Shown: positions 51,320-59,487 of the stretch, one piece after another
Position numbering within the stretch: position 1 is the first letter of the stretch
Layout: every line of letters starts with the position of its first letter
Assembly: GCF_030177755.1 (NCBI RefSeq)
Contig: NZ_CP126539.1
Coordinates: 1,946,001 to 2,010,000 of the forward strand
Direction: 5' to 3'
From: Devosia sp. RR2S18
Lineage (GTDB): Bacteria > Pseudomonadota > Alphaproteobacteria > Rhizobiales > Devosiaceae
Length of the DNA stretch: 64,000 bases
Notes under the pieces: model-generated
The model's input: the letters and a program-made list of their open reading frames with translations, nothing else
What the model was told of the DNA's origin: nothing
Databases searched by the model: none
Translations under genes and position numbers: made by a program

Positions 51320-51347
51320 ACCTCGATTGGCGTCCACCAACCGAGGT
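51320..51347 (-). terminator. Rho-independent terminator of the zinc-ribbon gene
   Basis: On the minus strand ACCTCGG and TCGAGGT, with TTGG and CCAA inside, form an almost perfect stem, followed by TTTTCCTTTT. It ends the transcript of the small gene at 51458-51658. Confidence 0.82.
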
Positions 51348-51457
51348 CTCCTGTCCCAACGAGCCAAGCGGCACGTGCACATCGCGCCGCGCTCAAGTCG
51401 GCCCCGCCGCGGCGGGAGGATAGAGCCATGGCGCTGAGAGGACAACCGGCTAGGCTG

Positions 51458-51658
51458 CTACGGCGCGTTGCGCCGCCACCTGTCGAAGTCGTTGTAAACG
51501 GCTTCACCAATTCGAGGGCAGTAAGGCTGGGCTTTACCTTCACCGCCCATCAGATGCGGGCACTTGGCTCGTAGCTCGTCCGAGAGCCAATAGGTGAAGC
51601 CCTTCTCGCGCGGAACCCACTCCGACGTTGCGCCGCATGTGCTGCATGTCGCGGCCAC
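51458..51658 (-). CDS. Small zinc-ribbon-like protein
   Basis: A 66-residue protein from a GTG with a good ribosome site (GGAGAGG, six bases away). Two Cys in CSTCGA and later Cys residues (KCPHLM, PYCPRIG) suggest a metal-binding fold. A clear terminator follows at 51320, supporting a real gene. Family unknown. It lies on the same strand as MucR but has its own terminator. Confidence 0.65.
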   Translation of the reverse strand: MAATCSTCGATSEWVPREKGFTYWLSDELRAKCPHLMGGEGKAQPYCPRIGEAVYNDFDRWRRNAP

Positions 51659-51839
51659 TATACCTCTCCAGGCTGCTTTCGAGCGGGCCTTCTGCCACAA
51701 ACTAGCGGAGTCGGTCGAGGCTGGCTGCGGGCGTTTCTGTCGCAGCGAAGCCGGTGCACTCCGTGGTGCCGCAGCTGAAACATGTCAGCCAGACTTTGAC
51801 CCGCCGAGGGAGCAAGCCCAATGCAAAGGCGGCCTCGTA

Positions 51840-52064
51840 TCAATGGCCTCGATACAGTGGCAGCACGTAGTTGGCTACCAGCTGGTCTGACGCATCCGGC
51901 GCGAACAGACGGAAGCCAGTAGCGGCAACCCAGGCTGCAATCAGGAACACGGAGATCAACAATGCGAACGCGGCTATTGCTGAAGTGCAGGAAGTCCGCT
52001 CCAGGGGCACAATGGTGACCTTTGAAAGGGCGGGTCTGCACGAGGATTGCTGTTGTTCAGTCAA
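51840..52064 (-). CDS. Possible small membrane protein
   Basis: A 74-codon frame with one strong membrane helix (AIAAFALLISVFLIAAWVAA) preceded by a polar segment. No ATG start is present: a TTG at 52064 or a GTG before PLERTS could serve. The stretch 51701-52271 otherwise holds nothing. Moderately plausible only. Confidence 0.32.
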   Translation of the reverse strand: MTEQQQSSCRPALSKVTIVPLERTSCTSAIAAFALLISVFLIAAWVAATGFRLFAPDASDQLVANYVLPLYRGH

Positions 52065-52271
52065 GGCACCGCCAGAGTGTTCAAGTGCGCCTTACCTACT
52101 TCGATCAGGTCGGCGGTATGAAACAAGGATATCATGGCGCAGACTCGTGCTGTGATCACGATTGTTCCACGGCGGAACAGTTATCTGTTCTCGAATTCAG
52201 TGCGTGGCCGGCGAGACGGCGGCGAGGGGCTCTTCAGGTGACGTCCTGTATTCCTTTTGCGGAGCGGCCTT

Positions 52272-53471
52272 TCAGCGGGGCTGCATCGAGACCCAGCTAG
52301 TCTCGGCCGAACCAGAGTTCGCTGAGTGGTGGACGATTGTCTCATGGCCTCGCTGGTACGTCCGGTTCCGCCCCCTCCGTTTCGCCCGGTAAAGTTGGTG
52401 ATCTGCAGCCTCAAGCAAGCCGTCGTAGTCATGCCCTTCTGTGGAGTGACAGATGCCTGCACTGGCGGTCACCTGAATAGCAACTTCGTCGTGGGTGACA
52501 ACCGCAGTTGCGATGAACTTCCTGATACGCTCGGTCGCTTCGAATGCTTGAGCGGCATCCACGTCGGAAAGGACCACAGCGAACTCCTCTCCACCAATGC
52601 GGGCAACGAAATTGCCATTGCTGATCCCATGAAGAAGGAGGTCGCCGATGCTTTTGAGCACGACATCTCCTGCGGCATGACCATGCCGGTCGTTGACCCT
52701 CTTGAAGTGGTCGATGTCGAACAGCACCAGAGCGAACTGGCTGGAGTCCGCCTCGAGCTTGCTTCGGAGGTACGCATCGAAAGCCCGGCGGTTGCTGAGC
52801 CCAGTCAGCGGATCCATCATCGCGGCCCGCCGCAAATCGTCGGCAGCGCGCTCCGAAGCCAGCGAGAGCACGAGAAGTGTGCCGGTGGCGAGATGGAAGA
52901 GGGCTACAATGAGGTGCACCTCCAGGAGGGTGTCGTACGGAATGTAGCTGCTGATCTGATCTGCGGCGGCGATGCCTTGGAGGGCCCGGGCTCCAAAGGA
53001 GATCGCCATAACTAGATAGGCGCCGATCAGGCCAATTCGCGACAGGAGTCCATCCTGGCGGTCACGCCAGAACTCGTAAGCCACGAGGCAAGCTTGGCCG
53101 GTCAGCACCACGTTGGCGGCTGAATAGTTGGCCGCCCGGTCTGATGAGAGCAGCGCGAGGACAATAAAGGCAGGGGCCGGGGCCCACACCATCATGCTCT
53201 GAATGGTTCTTCCGCCAAACTGTCGAGCTGCGGCCAGGCGGAGGCTGAACCCGGCTATCAGGAGCGCGTCGGGCCATACTGCAAGGTGCGGCGGCAGGTC
53301 CGGTGCGGTGAGATAAAGAACCAGCCCTGCCGCAAGAGCGAAGTTGGCCGTGATCCAGCTCAGCCAATGGCGGTCAGCCGGGGAGCGTAGCCACACGCCC
53401 ATATAGGCTGCGACTGATACGAGCAGGATGACAATGTTCGCAACGAACAGGGTCGAGTTGTCCAGCCCCAT
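52272..53471 (-). CDS. Membrane-bound diguanylate cyclase (GGDEF)
   Basis: A 399-residue protein. The first 220 residues hold about six membrane helices in a sensor-like arrangement. The GGDEF domain (about 225-390) has DPLTGLSNRRAF, LVLFDIDHFKRVND (metal Asp) and an active GGEEF (RIGGEEFAVVL). It makes c-di-GMP at the inner membrane. No RxxD inhibitory site was seen at the usual position before GGEEF (it reads SNGNFVA). The ATG at 53471 has GGGAGGC upstream. The C-terminus extends about 30 residues beyond the domain. Confidence 0.9.
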   Translation of the reverse strand: MGLDNSTLFVANIVILLVSVAAYMGVWLRSPADRHWLSWITANFALAAGLVLYLTAPDLPPHLAVWPDALLIAGFSLRLAAARQFGGRTIQSMMVWAPAPAFIVLALLSSDRAANYSAANVVLTGQACLVAYEFWRDRQDGLLSRIGLIGAYLVMAISFGARALQGIAAADQISSYIPYDTLLEVHLIVALFHLATGTLLVLSLASERAADDLRRAAMMDPLTGLSNRRAFDAYLRSKLEADSSQFALVLFDIDHFKRVNDRHGHAAGDVVLKSIGDLLLHGISNGNFVARIGGEEFAVVLSDVDAAQAFEATERIRKFIATAVVTHDEVAIQVTASAGICHSTEGHDYDGLLEAADHQLYRAKRRGRNRTYQRGHETIVHHSANSGSAETSWVSMQPR

Positions 53472-53679
53472 GGTTGCCTCCCGGTAGTCAATGGAGCCCA
53501 TAGTCGAGCGGGAAGGTTATTAAGTGCTTCTCAACTGCATCCGTCCGGCATGGGTGCCCCCTCAATCGTTGAAAGTGCTTAGGACTTCGTAACCTTGCTC
53601 CCGCATGTGCTTCACAAGGCCAGCCACGCTGCTGCGCAACCCAGAGCCTCTTCTACCGTTCTCCCAGAAGGAGGATGCC

Positions 53680-54090
53680 ATGGAGGTAGGCAGAGATACT
53701 GCCCGGCGAGCAGGCACTGGGAATGAGGAAAATTCAGGCGCAGGGCAGTCGATCCTGCCGAGTGGCCTCTATGGCGTGCGCTTCAGATATCAGGGCAAAC
53801 AAGCTTCGGGTGTTGTGGCCATACACGGCGATAGCTTCGCCGGCGGCGACAGCGGCATGGCCTACTATGGCAAACTTACTAGAAGCGGCGCGCAGCTCCG
53901 AGCCACAGTGACGACACTCCGGCACACCGATACCGGCGGTGTTGCCCTTCTGGGTAGCGATAATCTGGAGTTTGTAGCGGATGGCCAGCCCACCGGGAGT
54001 GGCGCGATCTTTTCGGGTGACGCGCCTCATACCGGCCAGCGGTTCGAGTTTTCGCTCACTGGAATTCGAACACCCGGCCTGAGCATATAG
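53680..54090 (+). CDS. GrlR-like protein, copy 2
   Basis: A 136-residue paralogue of the product at 38801-39211, the same length and with about 23 substitutions by eye. The conserved core LPSGLYGVRFRYQGKQASG and GGDSGMAYYGKL is unchanged; most changes are in the N-terminal tail. Start and ribosome site are as in copy 1. Function unknown in this group. Confidence 0.82.
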   Translation: MEVGRDTARRAGTGNEENSGAGQSILPSGLYGVRFRYQGKQASGVVAIHGDSFAGGDSGMAYYGKLTRSGAQLRATVTTLRHTDTGGVALLGSDNLEFVADGQPTGSGAIFSGDAPHTGQRFEFSLTGIRTPGLSI

Positions 54091-54198
54091 AGTTTTAGGT
54101 CGTCGGCACCTCTGACCTGCGCAGTCGAAGTTTCTGCGCATCGGCGGCGACGGGGTGAGTAGGCATTTGGGATCTTTGCGGGTGAGATCCAGGCGCCC

Positions 54199-54471
54199 TC
54201 ACGACAGCTCATCTCCCATCGCTTCGACCAGCTCCGGGGTGGGGAGCACGGCGCTACATTGGTTGATAAGCATCTGAGGCTCTGTGCCGCACGCGACCGC
54301 AGCATCAGCGGCGGGAAGCTCGACGTGCTGCGGTAAGCCGACGTAGTCGGCCCCGATCGCGTCGGCGATCCCCCTGATGATCAAAGAGGTGTCGACGAGC
54401 ACTATACGCTCGGCGCCAAGAGCAGCAACTGGTATCACCAGCATCAACGCAAAACAAAAGAGACGGAGCAT
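54199..54471 (-). CDS. Small secreted protein, copy 2 of a duplicated gene
   Basis: A 90-residue paralogue of the product of 39357-39632. It has a signal peptide (MLRLFCFALMLVIPVAALGA), then IADAIGADYVGLPQHVEL and two Cys (ACGTEP, QCSAVL). The gene pair with GrlR-like has been kept together in both copies, which hints that they work together. Confidence 0.65.
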   Translation of the reverse strand: MLRLFCFALMLVIPVAALGAERIVLVDTSLIIRGIADAIGADYVGLPQHVELPAADAAVACGTEPQMLINQCSAVLPTPELVEAMGDELS

Positions 54472-54563
54472 ATGACCTCCTCGACGGGGAGGTTATCATC
54501 TCGTCAGTGACGGTACTTGGATCGTGGAAGTCAGCAAGCAGTCAGCGCCGGGTGGCGATGCAC

Positions 54564-54609
54564 TTGACAGCCGTGGTTAGGAGGAGTTTGATTGATTGAA
54601 AGGTCAATC
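54564..54609 (+). promoter_or_regulatory. Promoter and palindromic operator of the TetR gene
   Basis: TTGACA at 54564 and TTTGAT 17 bases later form a plausible sigma-70 promoter. The -10 region touches a perfect inverted repeat, GATTGA-AAGG-TCAATC (54594-54609). The TetR ATG follows eight bases later. This layout suits autorepression. Confidence 0.6.
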
Positions 54610-54617
54610 GGCGAATA

Positions 54618-55211
54618 ATGAAGCGAACAAGAGGTTACCGCCTGGGCCGCCGCGGTGAGGCAGCGCAGGAAACGAGGCAGCGTATCGTGGAGGCTACGTT
54701 CGCCTTGCACGAGCGGCAGGGAGTGGCAGCAACATCCATGAAACAGATTGCTGAAGAGGCCGGCGTCAGCGTCGGATCGGTGTACCACCACTTCCCAACC
54801 TATGAGGATGCAATCAACGCCTGCGGTCAGCACACCATGACCATTGCTCCTGTTCCCACACCCGATCTTCTGGAGGGGATCACCGCTTTGCGGGCGAGGG
54901 TGGAGCAGTTAGCAGTGGCAGTTTTCGAGTGGTTCGAGCGTGTTCCTGGCTTTGGGCTGGTGCGCAGCGATCAGGACAAGGTTCCGGTTCTCAAGCCGTT
55001 TATGGAGGCGGAAGAAAACAACCGGCTTGGCTTGATGCAGCTGGCGCTGCAATCCGCCGAGCTTAACGAGCGGCAATGCCGTGTCGCGGCAAGCCTGTTG
55101 GATTTCGAGGTTTACCAGGGTCTCCGCAGGGCGGGGCTGGCTCCCCAAGAGGCCGCGCATCAGATCACAACGGTGATCGTGGGTTGGGTGGAGAACGGAG
55201 CGCGCGAGTAG
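54618..55211 (+). CDS. TetR-family transcriptional regulator
   Basis: A 197-residue regulator with an N-terminal TetR helix-turn-helix (ETRQRIVEATFALHERQG, MKQIAEEAGVSVGSVYHHF) and a variable ligand domain. A palindrome covers its promoter, so it is probably self-controlled. The glutathione transferase gene follows 36 bases later and is the likely target and co-transcribed partner. Confidence 0.9.
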   Translation: MKRTRGYRLGRRGEAAQETRQRIVEATFALHERQGVAATSMKQIAEEAGVSVGSVYHHFPTYEDAINACGQHTMTIAPVPTPDLLEGITALRARVEQLAVAVFEWFERVPGFGLVRSDQDKVPVLKPFMEAEENNRLGLMQLALQSAELNERQCRVAASLLDFEVYQGLRRAGLAPQEAAHQITTVIVGWVENGARE

Positions 55212-55247
55212 AGCACGCAAGTCGATGAAAGGGAGGAGGAGGACGGC

Positions 55248-56009
55248 ATGTCGAAGCTGCGGGTATTCACCTTTAGCCCCGACTGGGGGCTGCCCACCAA
55301 CGGGCCATTTGCCCTGAAGCTCCTCGCCTGGCTTTCCCTGGCAAAGATCCCTTACGAGCAGGTGATCGAGAACAACAGCAGCAAGGGACCCAAAGGCAAG
55401 AGCCCCTGGGTTGAACTTGATGGTGAGCGGATCGCCGACAGCGAGCTGATCATCCAGCTTTTAGCACGCAAGCACGAGATAGACCTTGATGCCGATCTAT
55501 CCCCAGAGCAGCTGGCAATTGGACATGCCTTCCGGCGCACCTTTGAAGAGCACTTCCATCAGGTGCTGGAATGGGAACTTCTTCTCACGCGGGAAGGCGC
55601 GGCCTATATGCGCGGCCTCTTGTCCAGGGAAATGCCCGGCCCGGTCAGCCAGCTGCTTTTCACCGTATTGAAGCGGCACTTCCAAAAGCAGCTCTTCGCC
55701 AGAGGGATCGCCCGCCATTCGCCTGAAGACATAGAACGGAAGGGGAAGGACGACCTGGATGCGCTTGCTGCCTATCTGCAGGGGCGCAAGTTCCTGGGCG
55801 GTGAGCAACCGTCAACCGCAGATGCAGCGGTGTTCGGGCTATTGGCTCCACTGTTGTACTGGACGATGTCAACACCCGTGGGGGACTACGCGAAGTCGCT
55901 CCCGGTGCTACGGCAGTATTGCGACCGCATGAAGGGACTGTGCTTTGCACAAAAAGCACAAGCAAATGTCGATCTCAGCAACAGGGTGGTAGCCGGCCAG
56001 GCAGCCTGA
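55248..56009 (+). CDS. Glutathione S-transferase family protein (metaxin/FAX-like)
   Basis: A 253-residue protein. The thioredoxin-like N-terminus has TFSPDWGLPTNGPFALKLLA and the cis-Pro region GKSPWVELDGERIADSELI. The helical C-terminal domain ends in AYLQGRKFLGGEQPSTADAAVFG. These features resemble the FAX/metaxin-like GSTs found in proteobacteria. Substrate unknown. It is downstream of a TetR gene and has a strong ribosome site (AGGAGGAGG). Confidence 0.87.
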   Translation: MSKLRVFTFSPDWGLPTNGPFALKLLAWLSLAKIPYEQVIENNSSKGPKGKSPWVELDGERIADSELIIQLLARKHEIDLDADLSPEQLAIGHAFRRTFEEHFHQVLEWELLLTREGAAYMRGLLSREMPGPVSQLLFTVLKRHFQKQLFARGIARHSPEDIERKGKDDLDALAAYLQGRKFLGGEQPSTADAAVFGLLAPLLYWTMSTPVGDYAKSLPVLRQYCDRMKGLCFAQKAQANVDLSNRVVAGQAA

Positions 56010-56067
56010 GCTGAGATGTAGGTTGGATTTTGAAGTGGGTACCTTTGATCGCAACAGGAGAAACACC

Positions 56068-56487
56068 ATGATCAAGAAGGCTGCTTTAGCATGTGCAATC
56101 ATCCTCGCCTCGGGTCCAGCGTTGGCGCAGGATGATCCTTATGCAAACCTGCCTGACGTCGGAACTCTACCGGAAGGGGTAGTTCAGATTTCCCCAACAG
56201 TTCCGGCAATGGGTGAGCACTGGGGCAATCCGGCTGATATGCCGCTCGGTCCCATCTACTGCGTTCACCAGGGCAAGATTGTCTGCCTAGAGTTCATGAT
56301 CGCCCAGGAAGAGTTCACGGCGGGCAAGTCTTGGCCGGAACTTGCGGGAATGGACGGTCTGCCGCCAGTCAACCACACCAACATTTCCTTCGAGGCCGAG
56401 GGCCATGAAGGGTTCGAGGTGCCCCATTACGACATCCACATGTACTTCCTCAGCCCTGAGGAAGTCGCCAAGATCCAGCCTGAATAG
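56068..56487 (+). CDS. Exported hypothetical protein (TTHB210-like?)
   Basis: A 139-residue protein with a signal peptide (MIKKAALACAIILASGPALA). The body contains VPAMGEHWGNP, CVHQGKIVCLEFMIAQEEF and a C-terminal His-rich PHYDIHMYF. The order of these segments resembles the TTHB210/DUF5602-type periplasmic proteins, by memory and not certain. The His pair HYDIH suggests metal binding. Confidence 0.7.
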   Translation: MIKKAALACAIILASGPALAQDDPYANLPDVGTLPEGVVQISPTVPAMGEHWGNPADMPLGPIYCVHQGKIVCLEFMIAQEEFTAGKSWPELAGMDGLPPVNHTNISFEAEGHEGFEVPHYDIHMYFLSPEEVAKIQPE

Positions 56488-56744
56488 TCAAGCGAACTGA
56501 ACTCAAGATGCCGCCTGGCACCGCACTGGACGGCATCACCGCCGCTCGAACTGGTACTCTCTGGTGCTCTAACATTGCTCGCGCATCGGCACTGCACAAA
56601 GCCGATGCCACTTGTGAATAGATTGAGATCTCAGTCGAAAGGCGAGGGCATTCTCAGCGAGTGCAGTGCTCCCGGGCCGCGAAGCCCAACCACGGAGGCG
56701 CAATCGCTGACAGTAAGGATACACCCTGACCGGAGGAGGATGAG
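56488..56744. other. Intergenic stretch upstream of the rhodanese gene
   Basis: No gene seen. It ends in a very strong ribosome site (GGAGGAGG) for the next gene. Confidence 0.35.
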
Positions 56745-57128
56745 ATGGGAACCAGTGTGAAAGACCTGCTAAGCGCCGCCAATGCGGAGGTGCCGAAGAT
56801 ATCGCCAGACGCGGCACGCCGAATGGTAGCCGAAGAGAAGGCGGTCATTGTGGATGTCCGTGACATGCCGGAACTTCAGTCGAACGGCAAAATACCGGGC
56901 TCTGTTCACATCCCTCGAGGCATGCTCGAGTTTCGCGCAGACCCTGACACACAGTATCACGACCCCAATCTTGTGAAGGACCGACCCATTATCCTGCATT
57001 GCGCCTCGGGCGGTCGTTCTGCGCTTAGTGGCAAGACCCTCAAAGATATGGGGTATGAGAAGGTATACAATCTTGGTGGTTTCAAGGACTGGGCTGAGGC
57101 TGGCGGTGAAGTGGAGAAAGCCAGCTAG
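56745..57128 (+). CDS. Rhodanese-like sulfurtransferase
   Basis: A 127-residue single-domain rhodanese. It has AVIVDVRDMPELQSNGKIPG, the active-site loop HCASGGRSA with the persulfide Cys, and YEKVYNLGGFKDW at the end. It transfers sulfur to cyanide or other acceptors in the cytoplasm. The ribosome site is strong. No linked sulfur gene is nearby. Confidence 0.93.
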   Translation: MGTSVKDLLSAANAEVPKISPDAARRMVAEEKAVIVDVRDMPELQSNGKIPGSVHIPRGMLEFRADPDTQYHDPNLVKDRPIILHCASGGRSALSGKTLKDMGYEKVYNLGGFKDWAEAGGEVEKAS

Positions 57129-57584
57129 TACGTGAACATCGCGAACCTGGCACTTGAGGGGTACTGGCTCACCGCCCGAGGGGCAACTTTGATCATCAGC
57201 TCGGTTGACGCCAAACCAATGGCAACCACCTCAGGTGAAGCACCCCTCCAAACAGATAAGAGGCGCCAATCTAGATCCTCGCTGAGGGCGACGAGAAAGG
57301 GCAAACAAACCAGCGACAATGCTGACGCTCTTCGCTTTCCGGCGAGCTGACCTAGGTTTTCCGTCGCCCGCTTTTGCCACATCGATTGCGTCTCGGAGGA
57401 TGGAGATCCGTTGCTCGCACAGAGAAACCTCGCCCTCAACGTCCATCGGGGCCATTGACCCATCGGATTACGGTGGGCGAACTTCGATCCGATTGGAACG
57501 GAGGTCTTCTATGGTTTGCTGAAGCTTCTCGATCTCCACCTCATGGTGCCGGACCCGGTCATTGGAAGTGATCACCTGAAGTCC
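57129..57584. other. Gene-poor stretch with dispersed repeat
   Basis: About 450 bases with no credible gene. Copy B of the 70-base dispersed repeat lies at 57325-57393. Confidence 0.4.
57325..57393 (+). repeat. Dispersed 70-base repeat, copy B
   Basis: Matches 21971-22040 in the same orientation with a few substitutions and one missing base. It shares ACGCTCTT, GGCGAGCT, CCGTCGCCCGCTTTTGCCA and ATCGATTGCGTCT. Both copies lie in gene-poor stretches. A remnant of a mobile element is the simplest reading. Confidence 0.75.
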
Positions 57585-58004
57585 CTAGCCACCGAAATAG
57601 GGGTTCTCTGGGAAGTTGCCCTCAAGGCAGCGAGCGAACTCACCAGTGCCTTCCGTATAGTCGAGCCGGAGGCATGCAGCCCGCCGTTCTGCCTCTGGGA
57701 AGGAGCCGATGTAAGCGGCGCCAGGTTTCAACCGGGCGAGATCTGCATCGGGAGTTGGCCTGGTTTCAGGCTCTGGAGCTGAGCTAGACTTCGGAGCTGG
57801 CGCCGACTTAGGCGTTGGTGTCGCTGCCGGCCGGACCTGTTGCACCTGAGGCTTCGCCTGGGAAGCCGAGGCGGGTTGTGTAGCAATAGCACGGTACACT
57901 GGTGCTGGTGAGGTTGCGACTACCCCGACAACCCTGTCTCGAGGTGCGGTGGCGCAACCTGCTAGTGCGGCGGTTACAATCAGGGCTGATACGGTCTTGT
58001 ACAT
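57585..58004 (-). CDS. Lipoprotein with Pro/Ala-rich linker, paralogue of the protein at 49298
   Basis: A 139-residue protein with a lipobox (ALAGC) at positions 13-17, a long Pro/Ala/Ser-rich linker and a C-terminal domain of about 45 residues with LKPGAAYIGSFPEAERRAAC, then TGEFARCLEGNFPEN. The linker could span the periplasm or cell wall. The 49298-49546 product has the same end domain without lipidation or linker. Confidence 0.68.
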   Translation of the reverse strand: MYKTVSALIVTAALAGCATAPRDRVVGVVATSPAPVYRAIATQPASASQAKPQVQQVRPAATPTPKSAPAPKSSSAPEPETRPTPDADLARLKPGAAYIGSFPEAERRAACLRLDYTEGTGEFARCLEGNFPENPYFGG

Positions 58005-58199
58005 GGGTTCTCCTCGCGAAAGCGACTTAATCCAGGAGGCGGTTATCTGTTCCGGTGCGGAACAAATGACAGGAGTCTTCCCCCCGCTCGTGGCGATTCT
58101 GCCACCCCGGCATTCCGCTGATGAGAGTTTCCCGCCAGCGGCCGCTTTCGGGAAGAGCCGTTCGGACCTTGAACGGCAGAAATGGGGTCGCTACCTGCC

Positions 58200-58789
58200 G
58201 GAGGGGCGCCGTCTGGCCAATGGCAGCTATCCTCTCAGAGTTACTCAGATGGGCCCGTCCGGAGACGGCCCCAACCTAGACAGAACAGATGCCGAGGGTG
58301 GAGCTAGCAGCCAATTCGAGAGGGTGAAGCTCATCGGAACGCAGGTAGTGCATTTGCCCTTCGGCCCAAACGCCACTTACGGACCCTACCGAACTGCCCC
58401 GCGCTTCCAGACCAGCTTGCTCCTGCCGTTCTCGTCCGGAGCCCAGATGTCCGCCGACCTATTCTGATCACCAAAGCCTTCGATCAGCTTGACCGTGGAG
58501 CTGATCGCTTCGTCCTTTGTCGCCATCGGCCCAAAAGGTTTGCCTTCGCAGTCTACCCACCATGCGCCATCTATGGAGACCACGAGGTAATGGCAGGTCG
58601 AGGTTCTTTCTGAGGTCGGGTTCGGGTCGATGAAGTTCATGCGAGCACCCGGTGGAGGTCCAGACACGAACCATGACAGTTCGTGGCAGCGGATCAACTC
58701 ACGAGTGCGGCGTGCCCGGACCGCCGCGCTTACCTTACGCCGGCAGGACGCCAAATCCTTATGCTCGTTGAAATCTGCGCCTGAAGAGC
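58200..58789. repeat. Segmental duplication, copy 2 (mosaic)
   Basis: Bases 58200-58720 match 46955-47470. Directly joined to this, 58721-58789 matches 49061-49119, so the section corresponding to 47475-49060 (exonuclease gene and most of its partner) is absent here. The join indicates a deletion after duplication, or a recombination between the two original ends. Confidence 0.82.
58386..58640 (-). CDS. DUF2188-like small protein, intact copy
   Basis: An 84-residue protein starting MNFIDPNPTSERTS and containing YLVVSIDGAWWVDCEGKPFG, a helix (ATKDEAISSTVKLIEGFGD) and ADIWAPDENGRSKLVWKRG. Fold resembles small alpha/beta DUF2188-type proteins. The homologous copy at 47141-47395 has a one-base deletion, so this is the working version. 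Function unknown. Confidence 0.68.
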   Translation of the reverse strand: MNFIDPNPTSERTSTCHYLVVSIDGAWWVDCEGKPFGPMATKDEAISSTVKLIEGFGDQNRSADIWAPDENGRSKLVWKRGAVR

Positions 58790-59005
58790 AACTCTCCAGG
58801 ATGATAGCGGCAAGCTGGCCTGAGTGCCCTCGGAAATGCATGTCGATGATGCGGCCGCTCAACTGAACGCTGGCTCTCACCGTCGGATCGGGTCCGTGAC
58901 TCAACTGCGCCTTCCAACCAGTTCCGTGCCTCTTTATCTCGCCGGGTTTGTCACTTTCCAAGGCGTGGGGCACACCTTTCGTATGTGTATGAGGAGGTTC
59001 ATTGC

Positions 59006-59239
59006 ATGAACATCATTGCGTTCGACGAAGCTTTGCCGCCGCGCCAGCCCCATTGGGACGCCGAACAGTGGCTCGATGCAGTCCGCCACGCCGCTGCATG
59101 GCACATTCAGGAATGTGTTTTCAGTTTAGAAGACGCAAGCTTGTTCGTCGCATACGGCGCGTCGGTCGTCATGGATTGGAAGTCGAGCACTGAATATCAG
59201 GACTGGTTGATCGATCAGGTCATTGGGTGGCAGCAGTGA
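59006..59239 (+). CDS. Small hypothetical protein, first of a coupled group
   Basis: A 77-residue acidic protein starting MNIIAFDEALPPRQPHW, with several Trp residues (AWHIQECVF, MDWKSSTEYQDWL). ATG 59006 has GAGGAGG eight bases upstream, better than the ATG at 58985. Its stop overlaps the next start by one base. The linked genes include a metallophosphoesterase. No family recognised. Confidence 0.62.
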   Translation: MNIIAFDEALPPRQPHWDAEQWLDAVRHAAAWHIQECVFSLEDASLFVAYGASVVMDWKSSTEYQDWLIDQVIGWQQ

Positions 59240-59487
59240 TGCTCGGAACGGTGATGCTCGGAACGGTGGCGCTCGCTTCTCATGGGACCGAGCTGGCGGA
59301 AGAGGTCAGTACCATCGACATCGACTACCAGGCCTTCGTCGAGCATCGCGCTTCCGAGTGGGGCCGTCTTAAGCTAAGCGCCTGGACCGTTCCTTCGGTG
59401 GGATTTGCCGAGGGGGTGAGCACGATCCGCGAGTGCTTGGATCCAGTCCTGCAGCTTGCCAGCATCAAGATCGGATTCGCAGCATGA
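59239..59487 (+). CDS. Small hypothetical protein, second of a coupled group
   Basis: An 82-residue frame whose ATG overlaps the preceding stop (TGATG) and whose stop overlaps the next start (ATGA). This double coupling supports it being real. The first 30 bases hold a tandem repeat (ATGCTCGGAACGGTG twice), so the start could be either ATG. Sequence HGTELAEEVSTIDIDYQAFV has no known match to me. Confidence 0.5.
   Translation: MLGTVMLGTVALASHGTELAEEVSTIDIDYQAFVEHRASEWGRLKLSAWTVPSVGFAEGVSTIRECLDPVLQLASIKIGFAA

Larger units (their letters stand above)
53570..54530. repeat. Segmental duplication (GrlR-like block), copy 2
   Basis: Second copy of the block at 38690-39700, same order and orientation. 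It shares the GTGCTTAGGACTTC upstream stretch, the GGAGGATGCCATGGAGGT ribosome site and start, the GrlR-like gene and the converging small gene. Divergence is moderate, so the duplication is not recent. Confidence 0.85.

Noticed and set aside
52326..53015. Plus-strand 229-residue frame in the diguanylate cyclase gene
   Set aside because: The GGDEF motifs on the minus strand are unmistakable; this frame is their antisense.
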